A DNA stretch of 64,000 bases from a virus: IMG/VR virus record IMGVR_UViG_3300038701_001282, positions 1-64,000 of that record; one strand, given 5' to 3'. Within the stretch, counting starts at the first letter, position 1, and every line of letters starts with the position of its first letter. Shown here one piece after another: positions 30,001 through 37,431 of the stretch. The translations under genes were made by a program, and so were the position numbers. The notes beneath the pieces are model-generated. The model worked only from the letters and a program-made list of their open reading frames with translations, had not been told where the DNA came from and made no database searches.

Positions 30001-30192
30001 TTATATTGCTATTGTAATTGATATTGTATATATCATATACGCAAGTGAACTCCACATAGTGAATAGAGACACTGCTGTGTTAGTTGTTTCTTTTTCAGTC
30101 TTAATTCTTCTATCTAAGAATACTTCTGCTGTTACTACCAATACCAGCAAAGATAGGTATAACATTGTTAAGCATTTAGTTAGTACTAGCAT
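30001..30192 (-). CDS. Possible small membrane protein, 63 aa
   Basis: Two hydrophobic segments (CLTMLYLSLLVLVVTAEVFL; SLFTMWSSLAYMIYTISITI) are separated by a charged loop. The ribosome site is weak, so confidence is moderate. The remaining gap 29926-30223 holds nothing else that I can support. Confidence 0.45.
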   Translation of the reverse strand: MLVLTKCLTMLYLSLLVLVVTAEVFLDRRIKTEKETTNTAVSLFTMWSSLAYMIYTISITIAI

Positions 30193-30223
30193 AAGTTATA
30201 TTTCTTTATAATAATTAAGTTAA

Positions 30224-30469
30224 TCATGCTTCACCTTTTTTGTATCCGGCTGCCCCAGTTATATTTTCAATTGTTGTCCATTCTGTAGGACGTGGTACAT
30301 ACTCTCCACCTATGTCTGTTCTAAAATCAACCACACATGGCTGAGGTTCTGTTCTTATATTCCCAAACCGATATGACCCAGAAGCTATAGAATTGTTATT
30401 GTACTTCAGGAGTATTTGTGAACCATCCTTTGGTGCACTATCTATAGATTTCCAAGTTACATCTGTCAT
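30224..30469 (-). CDS. DUF551-like protein, 81 aa
   Basis: ATG 30469 follows AGGAGACTAAG, an excellent site. MTDVTWKSIDSAPKDGSQILL matches the W-x-x-I-x-SAPKDG-x-x-I/VL pattern of a family common in phages and proteobacterial prophages. Role unknown. Confidence 0.75.
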   Translation of the reverse strand: MTDVTWKSIDSAPKDGSQILLKYNNNSIASGSYRFGNIRTEPQPCVVDFRTDIGGEYVPRPTEWTTIENITGAAGYKKGEA

Positions 30470-30470
30470 C

Positions 30471-30689
30471 TTAGTCTCCTGTACTCTCTTCTTCAGTGTT
30501 TTGTTGGTGTTGTTGATCAATTTGATCTGCTAAATTACATACTTCTTGTTGTATATAAGAATAAAAATTATATCTTTCTGAATACGGCCCAGACTGACGA
30601 ATCTCAAACTCCATTACTGCATTAATGGTAGTTTCTATATTACTTAATCTGTTGTGTATGTAACTTATCTCTTTCTCAACTGTCATCAT
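30471..30689 (-). CDS. Coiled-coil protein, 72 aa
   Basis: MMTVEKEISYIHNRLSNIET begins a heptad-like helix; the C terminus is glutamine-rich (DQIDQQHQQNTEEE). Function unknown. Confidence 0.55.
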   Translation of the reverse strand: MMTVEKEISYIHNRLSNIETTINAVMEFEIRQSGPYSERYNFYSYIQQEVCNLADQIDQQHQQNTEEESTGD

Positions 30690-31047
30690 TAATCCTATCT
30701 TTAATTTTTGTCAGTTCACTTTCTACTAGTTCGTCCCAATTGGTACCTCCATTGTAGTACAAAGCTTCGAAAGACACAACACCGTACTCATCTACTTGTA
30801 CATTGCAGTATTCTACTGCGGGGTCATATTCATTCTCTACCTCTACAAAGTATAATTCATTATTAACAACAGTCAAGTCGTAATACCAAGGATCATCATA
30901 CAGTTGCTCTAATGCATTACTGTATGCTTTAGATAATGTCCCTTCTTTTCTTAGGATTAATTCTTCTGCCCAGTCTTCTATTGTTATTTCATGAAGTGTG
31001 GATTTAACTGGGGTTATCTTACCAGTTGATTTCTCATAACTACTCAT
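30676..31047 (-). CDS. Hypothetical protein, 123 aa
   Basis: Acidic protein with a helical N-terminal half and a beta-rich second half (YYDLTVVNNELYFVEVENEYD). Overlaps the coiled-coil gene by 14 bases. No family recognised. Confidence 0.6.
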   Translation of the reverse strand: MSSYEKSTGKITPVKSTLHEITIEDWAEELILRKEGTLSKAYSNALEQLYDDPWYYDLTVVNNELYFVEVENEYDPAVEYCNVQVDEYGVVSFEALYYNGGTNWDELVESELTKIKDRINDDS

Positions 31048-31067
31048 TATTGTTTTCCTTGGTTAAT

Positions 31068-31340
31068 CTAAGTCTTATCTGATAAGAGATTTTTATGGTT
31101 CTTTGCAGACCTTAATGCATCGAATCTATTACAAAATATTACACCTTCCAGCCCATCTTCATTTCTAACCCAAAAGAAATGAGAGTGATCTGCATTTAAA
31201 AATATTGTATAGCCATCTGGAACTGGTATAGCACCAAACCTATTTGTATAGTCAATGCAGCCAGCCTCAAAATATGTCTCAAGGGTTTCCTCTGGTACGT
31301 CACAAGCCACTCTATTCATCCACTCCTCAGCTGTTTCCAC
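31068..31340 (-). CDS. Hypothetical protein, 90 aa
   Basis: Contains FGAIPVPDGYTIFLNADHSHFFWV and a CDVPEE start region; compact alpha/beta protein with no recognised family. GGAGGG precedes the start. Confidence 0.6.
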   Translation of the reverse strand: METAEEWMNRVACDVPEETLETYFEAGCIDYTNRFGAIPVPDGYTIFLNADHSHFFWVRNEDGLEGVIFCNRFDALRSAKNHKNLLSDKT

Positions 31341-31352
31341 TTCTCTACCCTC

Positions 31353-31526
31353 CTATTCGGTGATGTCTGGCGGGTTTTTTATTTCTTTGTTTAACCTATC
31401 TACAAACTTAACAGCTTTATTCCAGGCTACTTCCTTGCAGTATCGACCAGCTCCAACATACCACACTCCTCCACTGAAAAATATGTACGGTTTGCGGTAA
31501 AAGGATCTTTTGAAAGACCTATTCAT
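31353..31526 (-). CDS. Hypothetical protein, 57 aa
   Basis: AAGGAG lies eight bases upstream of ATG 31526. Basic N terminus (MNRSFKRSFYRKPYIFF) then GGVWYVGAGRYCKEVAWNKA. Function unknown. Confidence 0.55.
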   Translation of the reverse strand: MNRSFKRSFYRKPYIFFSGGVWYVGAGRYCKEVAWNKAVKFVDRLNKEIKNPPDITE

Positions 31527-31557
31527 CTCTTACTCCTTATTTGTCAATGTCTGGGGG

Positions 31558-31731
31558 TTAATCGACATCAACAGGTGTTAAAATATATGGCTCAAAAGCA
31601 ATGTACCCTTCTTTTGTATCATCAGAATCAACAAACAAAGCATGAGTATATTCTGGCTCGCTATGCTTAATTTGAACGTCTTCTTTGTCATAAGGGCTGA
31701 ACGCTATCCAAACTAATTTTGGTTTTTCCAT
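31558..31731 (-). CDS. Hypothetical protein, 57 aa
   Basis: MEKPKLVWIAFSPYDKEDV begins an alpha/beta protein of 57 residues; GAGG upstream supports the start. No family recognised. Confidence 0.55.
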   Translation of the reverse strand: MEKPKLVWIAFSPYDKEDVQIKHSEPEYTHALFVDSDDTKEGYIAFEPYILTPVDVD

Positions 31732-31766
31732 CCTCTATCTCCTCATTTATCAGCATCTTGGGTTTT

Positions 31767-32006
31767 TTATTTCTTTGTTCGTCTTGTTCTCAGCCCTTTT
31801 TGGGGAAGATCTATATCTTCAACACCGGAAAGCCAAAATAAAATCTCATTAGCTCCTGCTGGAGAATCATTAAACCGTCCTAGGTCGCTATTAAAATAAG
31901 ATCCCCCTCTTTGCATCTCCAGGCTATACGGGGAAGCCCATAAAACAAGATAGAAACCGTTTTCCTTAGGCTTATCTTCGTCTATAAAAACCCATTCCAC
32001 TTCCAT
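31767..32006 (-). CDS. Hypothetical protein, 79 aa
   Basis: The start MEVEWVFIDEDKPKENGFYLVLW resembles the DUF551-like pattern (W-x-x-I, then P-x-x-x-G-x-Y-L-V). TAGGAGGAAG precedes it. The C terminus is basic (RTRRTKK). Function unknown. Confidence 0.55.
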   Translation of the reverse strand: MEVEWVFIDEDKPKENGFYLVLWASPYSLEMQRGGSYFNSDLGRFNDSPAGANEILFWLSGVEDIDLPQKGLRTRRTKK

Positions 32007-32083
32007 CCCACTTCCTCCTACTGGTTAATATCTGGGTTTAAATTTATATCTTCCATACATCACCTCTTGTTTATAAGTAAATT

Positions 32084-32236
32084 GGTGTTATGTGCTGCGG
32101 ATTGAATTGAACTAACTTCACAATAACTATCACGCTTGGCTAACGCTCTTAGTCTGCTACCCAGACGACAGAAATAGTTTTGATTTTAGAGCCGGTTAAG
32201 CACAAAACTTTAGATCTGCCCACAACACATAACACC
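32084..32236 (-). ncRNA. Candidate structured RNA, copy B
   Basis: GGTGTTATGTG (32084-32094) pairs perfectly with 32226-32236 (11 bases), and on the minus strand TTGT/GCAG extends the helix as in copy A. Inside, GTCTG-GGTAG-CAGAC and other stems are visible, and an AGTTAG-TTC loop near the 3' end is shared with copy A. Only trivial reading frames exist. The 5' end directly follows the TAGGCAAATAGG leader that elsewhere precedes small genes, so an RNA occupies what would be a gene slot. Confidence 0.5.
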
Positions 32237-32243
32237 TATTTGC

Positions 32244-32423
32244 CTAATAATTAGGAGAGCCCACACAAAGAAAAACGATCTCACCTTGCGAAGTTTGAGT
32301 TTCCAAAATATCACCAAAAATTCGATTGCCAGCATCGTCATCGCAAGTGCTTACATCTACAGATACAGTTAATTCGTAATCTGGAAGATCTAATAATATT
32401 TTTGCTAGTTCGTGCGCTTTCAT
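32244..32423 (-). CDS. Hypothetical protein, 59 aa
   Basis: ATG 32423 has TAGGAT at good spacing within an AAATAGGCAAATAGG leader. The protein begins MKAHELAKILLDLPDYELTVSVD, a pattern also seen in small phage proteins with a helix and a following beta strand. Function unknown. Confidence 0.55.
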   Translation of the reverse strand: MKAHELAKILLDLPDYELTVSVDVSTCDDDAGNRIFGDILETQTSQGEIVFLCVGSPNY

Positions 32424-32440
32424 ATTCATATCCTATTTGC

Positions 32441-32653
32441 CTATTTAAAATCAGCACATGCACCTGCTATGTAATTCTCTTGGTAATGTGGCTTTCTATT
32501 TAAAAACTTTTTATATTGGCATGTTCGCTTTTCTTGGTGGGTAGCCTTGCATGATTTTGAGCAAAACTTGCCCCAACCTCTTTTTCTGTCTGCAACTCTG
32601 GCCATGAATAATTCACCGCATTGCTTACATTTAACTTCCACTTTTTGTGGCAT
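32441..32653 (-). CDS. Small zinc-binding protein, 70 aa
   Basis: CKQCGELFMARVADRKRGWG then FCSKSCKATHQE is a treble-clef zinc motif often found in HNH-associated or nucleic-acid-binding phage proteins. It is preceded by the AAATAGGTAAATAGG leader. Target unknown. Confidence 0.65.
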   Translation of the reverse strand: MPQKVEVKCKQCGELFMARVADRKRGWGKFCSKSCKATHQEKRTCQYKKFLNRKPHYQENYIAGACADFK

Positions 32654-32666
32654 ATTTATAGCCTAT

Positions 32667-32756
32667 TTACCTATTTTTCAGTACGCGCCATAAAACCCAT
32701 AACCCCCAAAGCGCAAGGCATGTCGGGCCGTAATAGCTGGAAATAAAATCAATCAT
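32667..32756 (-). CDS. Possible membrane peptide, 29 aa
   Basis: MIDFISSYYGPTCLALWGLW and a basic end form a single hydrophobic segment. The ribosome site is weak. Part of a sequence that could also fold as an inverted repeat with 32699-32706/32779-32786. Confidence 0.35.
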   Translation of the reverse strand: MIDFISSYYGPTCLALWGLWVLWRVLKNR

Positions 32757-32759
32757 TCT

Positions 32760-32897
32760 TTACTGCCTCTTATCGGCAGGGGTTATAAATTCTTTTCGAA
32801 GCTTCTTGTTGACTTCACGAATCCAAGAACTGTTAGCGCGCCTCTGCTTTAAGACATATTTACTATGCCGAAGCTTTGCTTTAACGTGTTCATTCAT
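32760..32897 (-). CDS. Small basic protein, 45 aa
   Basis: GGAG precedes ATG 32897. Very basic sequence (MNEHVKAKLRHSKYVLKQRR; VNKKLRKEF) suggests nucleic-acid binding. Function unknown. Confidence 0.5.
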   Translation of the reverse strand: MNEHVKAKLRHSKYVLKQRRANSSWIREVNKKLRKEFITPADKRQ

Positions 32898-32925
32898 AAT
32901 CTCCACATTATTCTCCTACAAACTG

Positions 32926-33120
32926 TTAAATAGACTTTCCTGTGTAGTCGCTGAGAACTATATCGCCAATACATACATCGTCGCGACCAAGTTCTAATTT
33001 TGCCCACGACAAAATGTCTTTAATTGTTCGATCTTCAGAAAAGCATCTGCTAATGTGATGATCCCTGAAGGAGTCAACACCAACTGTGACGCAAATAGTT
33101 ACCGTTGCAACAATTTCCAC
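32926..33120 (-). CDS. Hypothetical protein, 64 aa
   Basis: Starts with GTG six bases after AGGAG; the upstream junction has the same sequence as that between 1331 and 1334. It reads EIVATVTICVTVGVDSFRDH then an acidic helix, without a recognised family. Confidence 0.55.
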   Translation of the reverse strand: MEIVATVTICVTVGVDSFRDHHISRCFSEDRTIKDILSWAKLELGRDDVCIGDIVLSDYTGKSI

Positions 33121-33121
33121 T

Positions 33122-33286
33122 TTATTCTCCTATAGAGGGGTTATGAGTTAAAAGCCCAACCATGCACGCCAACCCAAGAATGATAAGAGCCTCTTCCTCA
33201 GTTTTTATTACTGTGTTTGTGTTTGCAATTACGAGATTTCGGAATCTCTTTAGCTTCTCTTTTGTCTCTTCTTCACTCACTATCAT
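33122..33286 (-). CDS. Hypothetical protein, 54 aa, MIVSEE...NPSIGE type (second copy)
   Basis: The first six and last six residues (MIVSEE and NPSIGE) match the protein at 1331-1504 and so do the flanking bases, but the middle is unrelated (KLKRFRNLVIANTNTVIKTE and a hydrophobic IILGLACMVGLL). The hydrophobic segment may make this copy membrane-associated. A recombination between shared ends is likely. Confidence 0.55.
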   Translation of the reverse strand: MIVSEEETKEKLKRFRNLVIANTNTVIKTEEEALIILGLACMVGLLTHNPSIGE

Positions 33287-33292
33287 TACTCC

Positions 33293-33562
33293 TTATAAAA
33301 TACGAGGTTTATTTTTTGGATCGGCTGGAAGCAATAATTGCCACAACCTATATCTTTCTTTGTGTAGCTCTTCGTTGGTTGGCTGCTCCACTTTATTCAT
33401 TGGAGGTCTAAATTTTCTTTTTCCAATGTCGCAAACTTCGACATGTTGCGTATACTTAAACCATGAGCCATCCTCGAAAGGGCGCAAATACTCCACTATA
33501 AGTTTGGTTTTTATTTTTATCCTAAACCCAGATGGTCGCCTTTTTACTATTTCGATTTCCAT
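33293..33562 (-). CDS. Hypothetical basic protein, 89 aa
   Basis: Basic beta-rich protein (IVKRRPSGFRIKIKTKLIVEY). No family recognised. It lies between the small modular gene and the coiled-coil genes. Confidence 0.55.
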   Translation of the reverse strand: MEIEIVKRRPSGFRIKIKTKLIVEYLRPFEDGSWFKYTQHVEVCDIGKRKFRPPMNKVEQPTNEELHKERYRLWQLLLPADPKNKPRIL

Positions 33563-33570
33563 ATCTATAT

Positions 33571-33873
33571 CTATTCCTTATCTTCTGTTAGTACTGACTT
33601 AAGCTCCACAAACAATTCGTATGGACATACCCGGTCAACAGCGTTTAAATTGTCGTACTTTTCACAAGCGCGATTTATAGCGCTTTCTAGCTCTTGATTC
33701 TTTTTCTCTAATTCTTGTATGCGGTTCTGTTGTTCCGCAACTAAATCTTGATTGTAGTATTGTGTAATCGCAGCTAGTTTACCTGTAATGACTCCATCTA
33801 AGAAAACATTATCTAAGATAAACATAGCCACAATAAATGACCCTAACCCAGTAAAGAAATCACACCAATTCAT
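33571..33873 (-). CDS. Membrane-anchored coiled-coil protein, 100 aa
   Basis: A hydrophobic N terminus (FFTGLGSFIVAMFILDNVFL) is followed by a coiled coil (QQNRIQELEKKNQELESAI). Its NQ-x-LESAI core recurs in the next gene, suggesting local duplication. Function unknown. Confidence 0.6.
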   Translation of the reverse strand: MNWCDFFTGLGSFIVAMFILDNVFLDGVITGKLAAITQYYNQDLVAEQQNRIQELEKKNQELESAINRACEKYDNLNAVDRVCPYELFVELKSVLTEDKE

Positions 33874-33876
33874 AAT

Positions 33877-34224
33877 TTAATCCTTACCTACTTTCAACAT
33901 GTGGCTGATGAATTGTTTAAAATCATCTGGCATACTATAGGTTATATCTTCTTTTTTAGGTTTGTCTTTTGTCAGTGCTAACTCCAGATTGGCTACAAGC
34001 TGTTTTCTCATAACCTCTTTAGATCTGGGGGTCATCAGGTAAACATCATTGTACTCTATTATAAAGTCACATATGGCACTTTCTAGTTTTTGGTTTCTGC
34101 TGGCAAGTTCTACATAGCCGCTGGATAGTTTTGTGTATGCAACTCCTAGATCTTTTATTTGTTCTTTAAAAGCAACATTTTCATCTGCCAATCTATCAAC
34201 ATATTCTTTAAAATGATGTCCCAT
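33877..34224 (-). CDS. Coiled-coil protein, 115 aa
   Basis: Long helix with RNQKLESAICDFIIEYNDV, related to the downstream gene. No membrane span. Overlaps the gene upstream by 17 bases. Confidence 0.6.
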   Translation of the reverse strand: MGHHFKEYVDRLADENVAFKEQIKDLGVAYTKLSSGYVELASRNQKLESAICDFIIEYNDVYLMTPRSKEVMRKQLVANLELALTKDKPKKEDITYSMPDDFKQFISHMLKVGKD

Positions 34225-34528
34225 TACTTACCCTCTCTAAATCATAACGTAATGCAGCATTCTTTAACTCAAGGCCTAATACTAAGTTAGTCACTTCATG
34301 CAGCTTATTTGTTCCAAATGCTACTCCATGGCTAGTTGGCCACCAACCACCATCTTCTTCTAACATGTCTATTCCATACAGTATGTCACGAACTTGAGAT
34401 TCTTTGTTGCATTCTGGAGTCTTAAGCTGTTTATTCTCTTCTTCCAGCTCCTGTATGCGGTCTTCTAGTTGCACTATCCTTAGAAGTGCTTTATTCAATA
34501 ACTCATTTTCAAAAAGATTCTTATCCAC
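34208..34528 (-). CDS. Coiled-coil protein, 106 aa, paralog of 23495-23629
   Basis: MDKNLFENELLNKALLRIVQ and a heptad region (EDRIQELEEENKQLK) match the short protein at 23495-23629 in the first ~35 residues. The C-terminal part is unique. Probably oligomeric; function unknown. Confidence 0.6.
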   Translation of the reverse strand: MDKNLFENELLNKALLRIVQLEDRIQELEEENKQLKTPECNKESQVRDILYGIDMLEEDGGWWPTSHGVAFGTNKLHEVTNLVLGLELKNAALRYDLERVSNGTSF

Positions 34529-34530
34529 AG

Positions 34531-35094
34531 CTATAATTTTCCTTCTAATAAGAAATCATTGTATGTGATATTACACATATCTTGGTAAGTACTTTTTATT
34601 GCTTGTTCAAACTCTACTAAAGGAGTTCTGTATATGTGCATCATATAATCCATGCACACATTTATGTAATTCTTATCTATCCATCCTTTTTCATTAAGCA
34701 TTAGATATCTATGTGTATGGCCGTGTATGTTTTTCTTGCCTCTAAGCTCATTTGGGTGTATAGGGGCATGAGACAACCAGAACCCTTTGTATTTATACAC
34801 CCCGTAAATATCATCATATACTTCAACAAGGTCTGACATTTTATTCACTTGTCTGTCTAGGTCATGATTTCCACATATTAGTACTTTCCTTGCCTTGAGT
34901 CTAGAAATAAATTCCAACGATTCGTAATCTAGGGCAATATCCCCTAAAAAGAATATCATGGACTTCTTACCATCGATTGCTTCTAGCCCTCTTTTAATAA
35001 AAGAGTCATGAGACTTATCAGAATTGAATTCATCTCTATACTTACAAATGTTCTTGTGGCCTAGATGAAGGTCTGAACAAATATACCTATTCAT
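34531..35094 (-). CDS. Metallophosphoesterase, 187 aa
   Basis: From ATG 35094 (GGAGAAGGA upstream) the protein begins MNRYICSDLHLGHKNI with the D-x-H motif, followed by FLGDIALD, ICGNHDLD and SHAPIHP, then HGHTHRY. This is the compact calcineurin-like fold of phage and bacterial phosphoesterases. The start overlaps the previous stop (TAATG). Substrate unknown. Confidence 0.88.
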   Translation of the reverse strand: MNRYICSDLHLGHKNICKYRDEFNSDKSHDSFIKRGLEAIDGKKSMIFFLGDIALDYESLEFISRLKARKVLICGNHDLDRQVNKMSDLVEVYDDIYGVYKYKGFWLSHAPIHPNELRGKKNIHGHTHRYLMLNEKGWIDKNYINVCMDYMMHIYRTPLVEFEQAIKSTYQDMCNITYNDFLLEGKL

Positions 35095-35282
35095 TATCCT
35101 TCTCCCCAGATTGATAGGCCTGCTCTGAACACCTCTGCTAAATTGCAACTCCAATCACAAGAGAATAATATTTCACCAGTATCCTCGTTGATAAAATCTA
35201 TACAATCATCCTGGTAAGATATTAGAAGCTCCATTGGTTCCTGATTGTTATTAAGTACTGTAGTGACAATCTGTGTTTTCAT
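35094..35282 (-). CDS. Hypothetical protein, 62 aa
   Basis: A small beta-rich protein (TQIVTTVLNNNQEPMELLIS; DFINEDTGEILFSC) between two phosphoesterases. Function unknown. Confidence 0.6.
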   Translation of the reverse strand: MKTQIVTTVLNNNQEPMELLISYQDDCIDFINEDTGEILFSCDWSCNLAEVFRAGLSIWGEG

Positions 35283-35284
35283 TG

Positions 35285-35998
35285 CTATTCCTCGATAATA
35301 GACAAAAGATCTTTTAGTTTGTATATTTTGACTCCAGTATAGCCTATATCTTTGTAGTTTTCAAATATAAATGATCCTGTATCAATAAATAATGAATTAG
35401 CTGCTTTAATAACTTTTTTAGTTATAGTGTGCCCATGCACTGTCATTGTGACATTACTGATTCTTCTAGCTTTTTCCGCTCTCTCTATTCTCTTTCTTCC
35501 CCAAATCATTTTTGCTGTTATTTGCGGATCTAATTCTTTCTCTTCTTCCTTTGCCAGATCATTCCAGTCATGAGTTGGAGGTTCTGCATGACATATCCCA
35601 ACAGTCTTATTTCCTACGTCAACTGTCAGCGAATAAGGTACAATACTTCGTATAGATTTACATACTTTTCGTAAAGTTTCTATATCTTCTTGGTAATACC
35701 ATGAGCCTCCATTATTAACCCACATATCATCGTATTCACCATCCATTATGGTATCTAGCATTAGTATTTCATGATTACCGAGAACTGGATGAAACCAACC
35801 CTTACTGAATAATTCTAGGCACTTGAAACTTTCTGGGCCTCTATCAACTATATCTCCAACAGAGAATAGCCTATCAATTGCCACATTAAATCCTACACGA
35901 TCCAATTCTTTTTGTAGTTGGTTGTAACAGCCATGTATATCTCCTACAACATAGTCACTACCTAAGTAATTGTTGGTATAGTTTTTGTGTAGTAGCAT
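35285..35998 (-). CDS. PP2A/lambda-type serine/threonine protein phosphatase
   Basis: The motifs GDIHGCY, VGDIVDRGPES and LGNHEIL, then a late VHGHT, are those of lambda protein phosphatase (PPP family), in the same order and spacing. The 237-residue length is close to lambda's 221. It would dephosphorylate proteins or other phosphoesters in the infected cell. It lies next to another phosphoesterase (34531-35094). Confidence 0.88.
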   Translation of the reverse strand: MLLHKNYTNNYLGSDYVVGDIHGCYNQLQKELDRVGFNVAIDRLFSVGDIVDRGPESFKCLELFSKGWFHPVLGNHEILMLDTIMDGEYDDMWVNNGGSWYYQEDIETLRKVCKSIRSIVPYSLTVDVGNKTVGICHAEPPTHDWNDLAKEEEKELDPQITAKMIWGRKRIERAEKARRISNVTMTVHGHTITKKVIKAANSLFIDTGSFIFENYKDIGYTGVKIYKLKDLLSIIEE

Positions 35999-36020
35999 AT
36001 CTCAGTCCTCGGTGAGTTAA

Positions 36021-36533
36021 TTACTTTTGAAACCAGCTCTTAATGGTTTCTATAGTATCAGATGTATCAAACCTATATCCACCTTCTAGCCCAAATGCAT
36101 CATAAGTATTTCTATCTTGGTTAAATGCACATGAGTGATGGGTATATTTCCCATTTACATATCCTACACCAATACTATCTTTCCATTCAACAAAATTTAT
36201 CTTTGCTCCTACATTTGATGTTAACTTATCGTTTAGTCCTCCTTCGACACACTGAGAAGACAGCCCTTTAACATTGTCTATCCCAAAGTAAAGCTCAACA
36301 TAAGAGAAGTATTTAACTTCTAGTTCATTTGAGAAAGCTCGTGGAGCAATCACTAACGTAAGGAACACTACCAGCATTACAATAGCAATACCTTTAAGAA
36401 TTCCTAAGCCTTTCCTGCTGCCAAGAAAGTACTCTTTGATTCCAGATAGATTATCTCTGAAAGCATAAACTGTATAAATTACAAGAAATGATAAAATCAC
36501 TAAGAATGTTACGTCTGTCGATAATAAAGTCAT
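36021..36533 (-). CDS. Membrane protein with C-terminal beta-rich domain, 170 aa
   Basis: Two hydrophobic segments (VTFLVILSFLVIYTVYAF and LKGIAIVMLVVFLTLVIAP) are followed by a ~100-residue outward domain with YVELYFGIDNVKG and YDAFGLEGGYRF, which resembles a beta-barrel or outer-membrane-type repeat. Two cysteines (SSQCVEGG and HSCAFN) may form a disulfide. Function unknown. Confidence 0.6.
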   Translation of the reverse strand: MTLLSTDVTFLVILSFLVIYTVYAFRDNLSGIKEYFLGSRKGLGILKGIAIVMLVVFLTLVIAPRAFSNELEVKYFSYVELYFGIDNVKGLSSQCVEGGLNDKLTSNVGAKINFVEWKDSIGVGYVNGKYTHHSCAFNQDRNTYDAFGLEGGYRFDTSDTIETIKSWFQK

Positions 36534-36542
36534 ATTTTCTCC

Positions 36543-37103
36543 TTAATATGGTAAATTGATTATTGTTGGTTCTCCTCCACATCCGCTGCTCCAGTAGCAA
36601 GCAGCCTCAATGGCAGTTTCTATCTTCTTTTGTATTGACATCTTACTTTTAGCTGTGGTGTATAGGCTTCCATAGGCATAGGAGTAACCACAACCTATCG
36701 CAGAATAATCGTCTGCATTCTCTCCTACTTGAAAATCACATTCTATTGTAAATAGATTACCTCCAAAAGTAACCACAAATGTACCTGCTGTTTCTTCGTT
36801 GTTAATCACAGAGGTGTATCCGTGCTCCTTGAGTATCTTTCTCCACATAGGGACTAGGTACTGCACAGTATATGCATGTGGATCTTCCTGCATTAAATCT
36901 CCTGGACATTGTACAGGTTCTGAGTGATACCTGAGTATCTGCCCCATCCTGAATGAATCGGTGAACCCGTACCCAATCTCATTGGAGATAAACACTTTCT
37001 CGTCAAGCCTGAAGCATCTGTCAGTTCCGGCAGTTCCTTGTGAGTCTGCTCCAAGCCAAACCTTGTTATTCTTTTGATCTTTGTAGGCAACAACAATTGT
37101 CAC
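36543..37103 (-). CDS. Proteasome/HslV-like Ntn-hydrolase
   Basis: The protein begins M-T-IVVAYKDQKNNKVWLGADS, so Met removal would expose Thr2, and it continues with FTDSFRMGQILRY, TAGTFVVTFGGNLFTIECD and GCGYSYAYGSLYTT. This is the pattern of HslV-like Ntn hydrolases found in some phages and bacteria as single-subunit homologs. Thr or Ser nucleophile chemistry is expected; whether it is an active peptidase is unknown. ATGA coupling links it to the upstream gene. Confidence 0.8.
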   Translation of the reverse strand: MTIVVAYKDQKNNKVWLGADSQGTAGTDRCFRLDEKVFISNEIGYGFTDSFRMGQILRYHSEPVQCPGDLMQEDPHAYTVQYLVPMWRKILKEHGYTSVINNEETAGTFVVTFGGNLFTIECDFQVGENADDYSAIGCGYSYAYGSLYTTAKSKMSIQKKIETAIEAACYWSSGCGGEPTIINLPY

Positions 37104-37327
37104 TGTTGGCCCTCCTCTTCTATTGTTACAGTTATTTCAAATTCTACATCACCATTATCATCTAAGTAAAGTTTAACATACTTATCTTGTTTTAACAGTA
37201 CTGCGTGAACTCTGGCACTGTTTACTGTAAAAAATAACGAATCCAATCTGTTTTGAGATATGTCTGGTACAGATGTTGTATAAGGTTGAGTAGACTTAGG
37301 GGATGAAGATTTTATAATGTACGGCAT
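37100..37327 (-). CDS. Hypothetical protein, 75 aa; first gene of operon
   Basis: Disordered N terminus (SSSPKSTQPYTTSVPD) and beta-rich C terminus. It follows the promoter at 37372-37400 and is four bases into the Ntn-hydrolase gene. No family recognised. Confidence 0.6.
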   Translation of the reverse strand: MPYIIKSSSPKSTQPYTTSVPDISQNRLDSLFFTVNSARVHAVLLKQDKYVKLYLDDNGDVEFEITVTIEEEGQQ

Positions 37328-37371
37328 ATATCACCTAATTAATAGTTGCTGTAAGTAACACTTTAACTAAC

Positions 37372-37400
37372 ACTATATGCCACAAACTGCAAGCTGTAAA
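37372..37400 (-). promoter_or_regulatory. Leftward promoter TTTACA-N17-TATAGT
   Basis: Minus-strand TTTACA (37395-37400) and TATAGT (37372-37377) are separated by 17 bases and lie 45 bases upstream of ATG 37327. It sits in the 104-base gap after thymidylate synthase, where an AT-rich hairpin near 37415 might end the upstream transcript. Confidence 0.55.
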
Positions 37401-37431
37401 ACATGTTATTATATTTTATAGCTATTAAAAT

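Noticed and set aside
29951-30211. Rightward 86-codon frame opposite the leftward genes
   Set aside because: It opposes all neighbours, has no ribosome site and mirrors a plausible leftward membrane gene.
32699-32786. Third structured RNA closed by ATAACCCC/GGGGTTAT
   Set aside because: The stretch is better explained by two small leftward genes (32667-32756 and 32760-32897), and it lacks the shared ends of the RNA pair.
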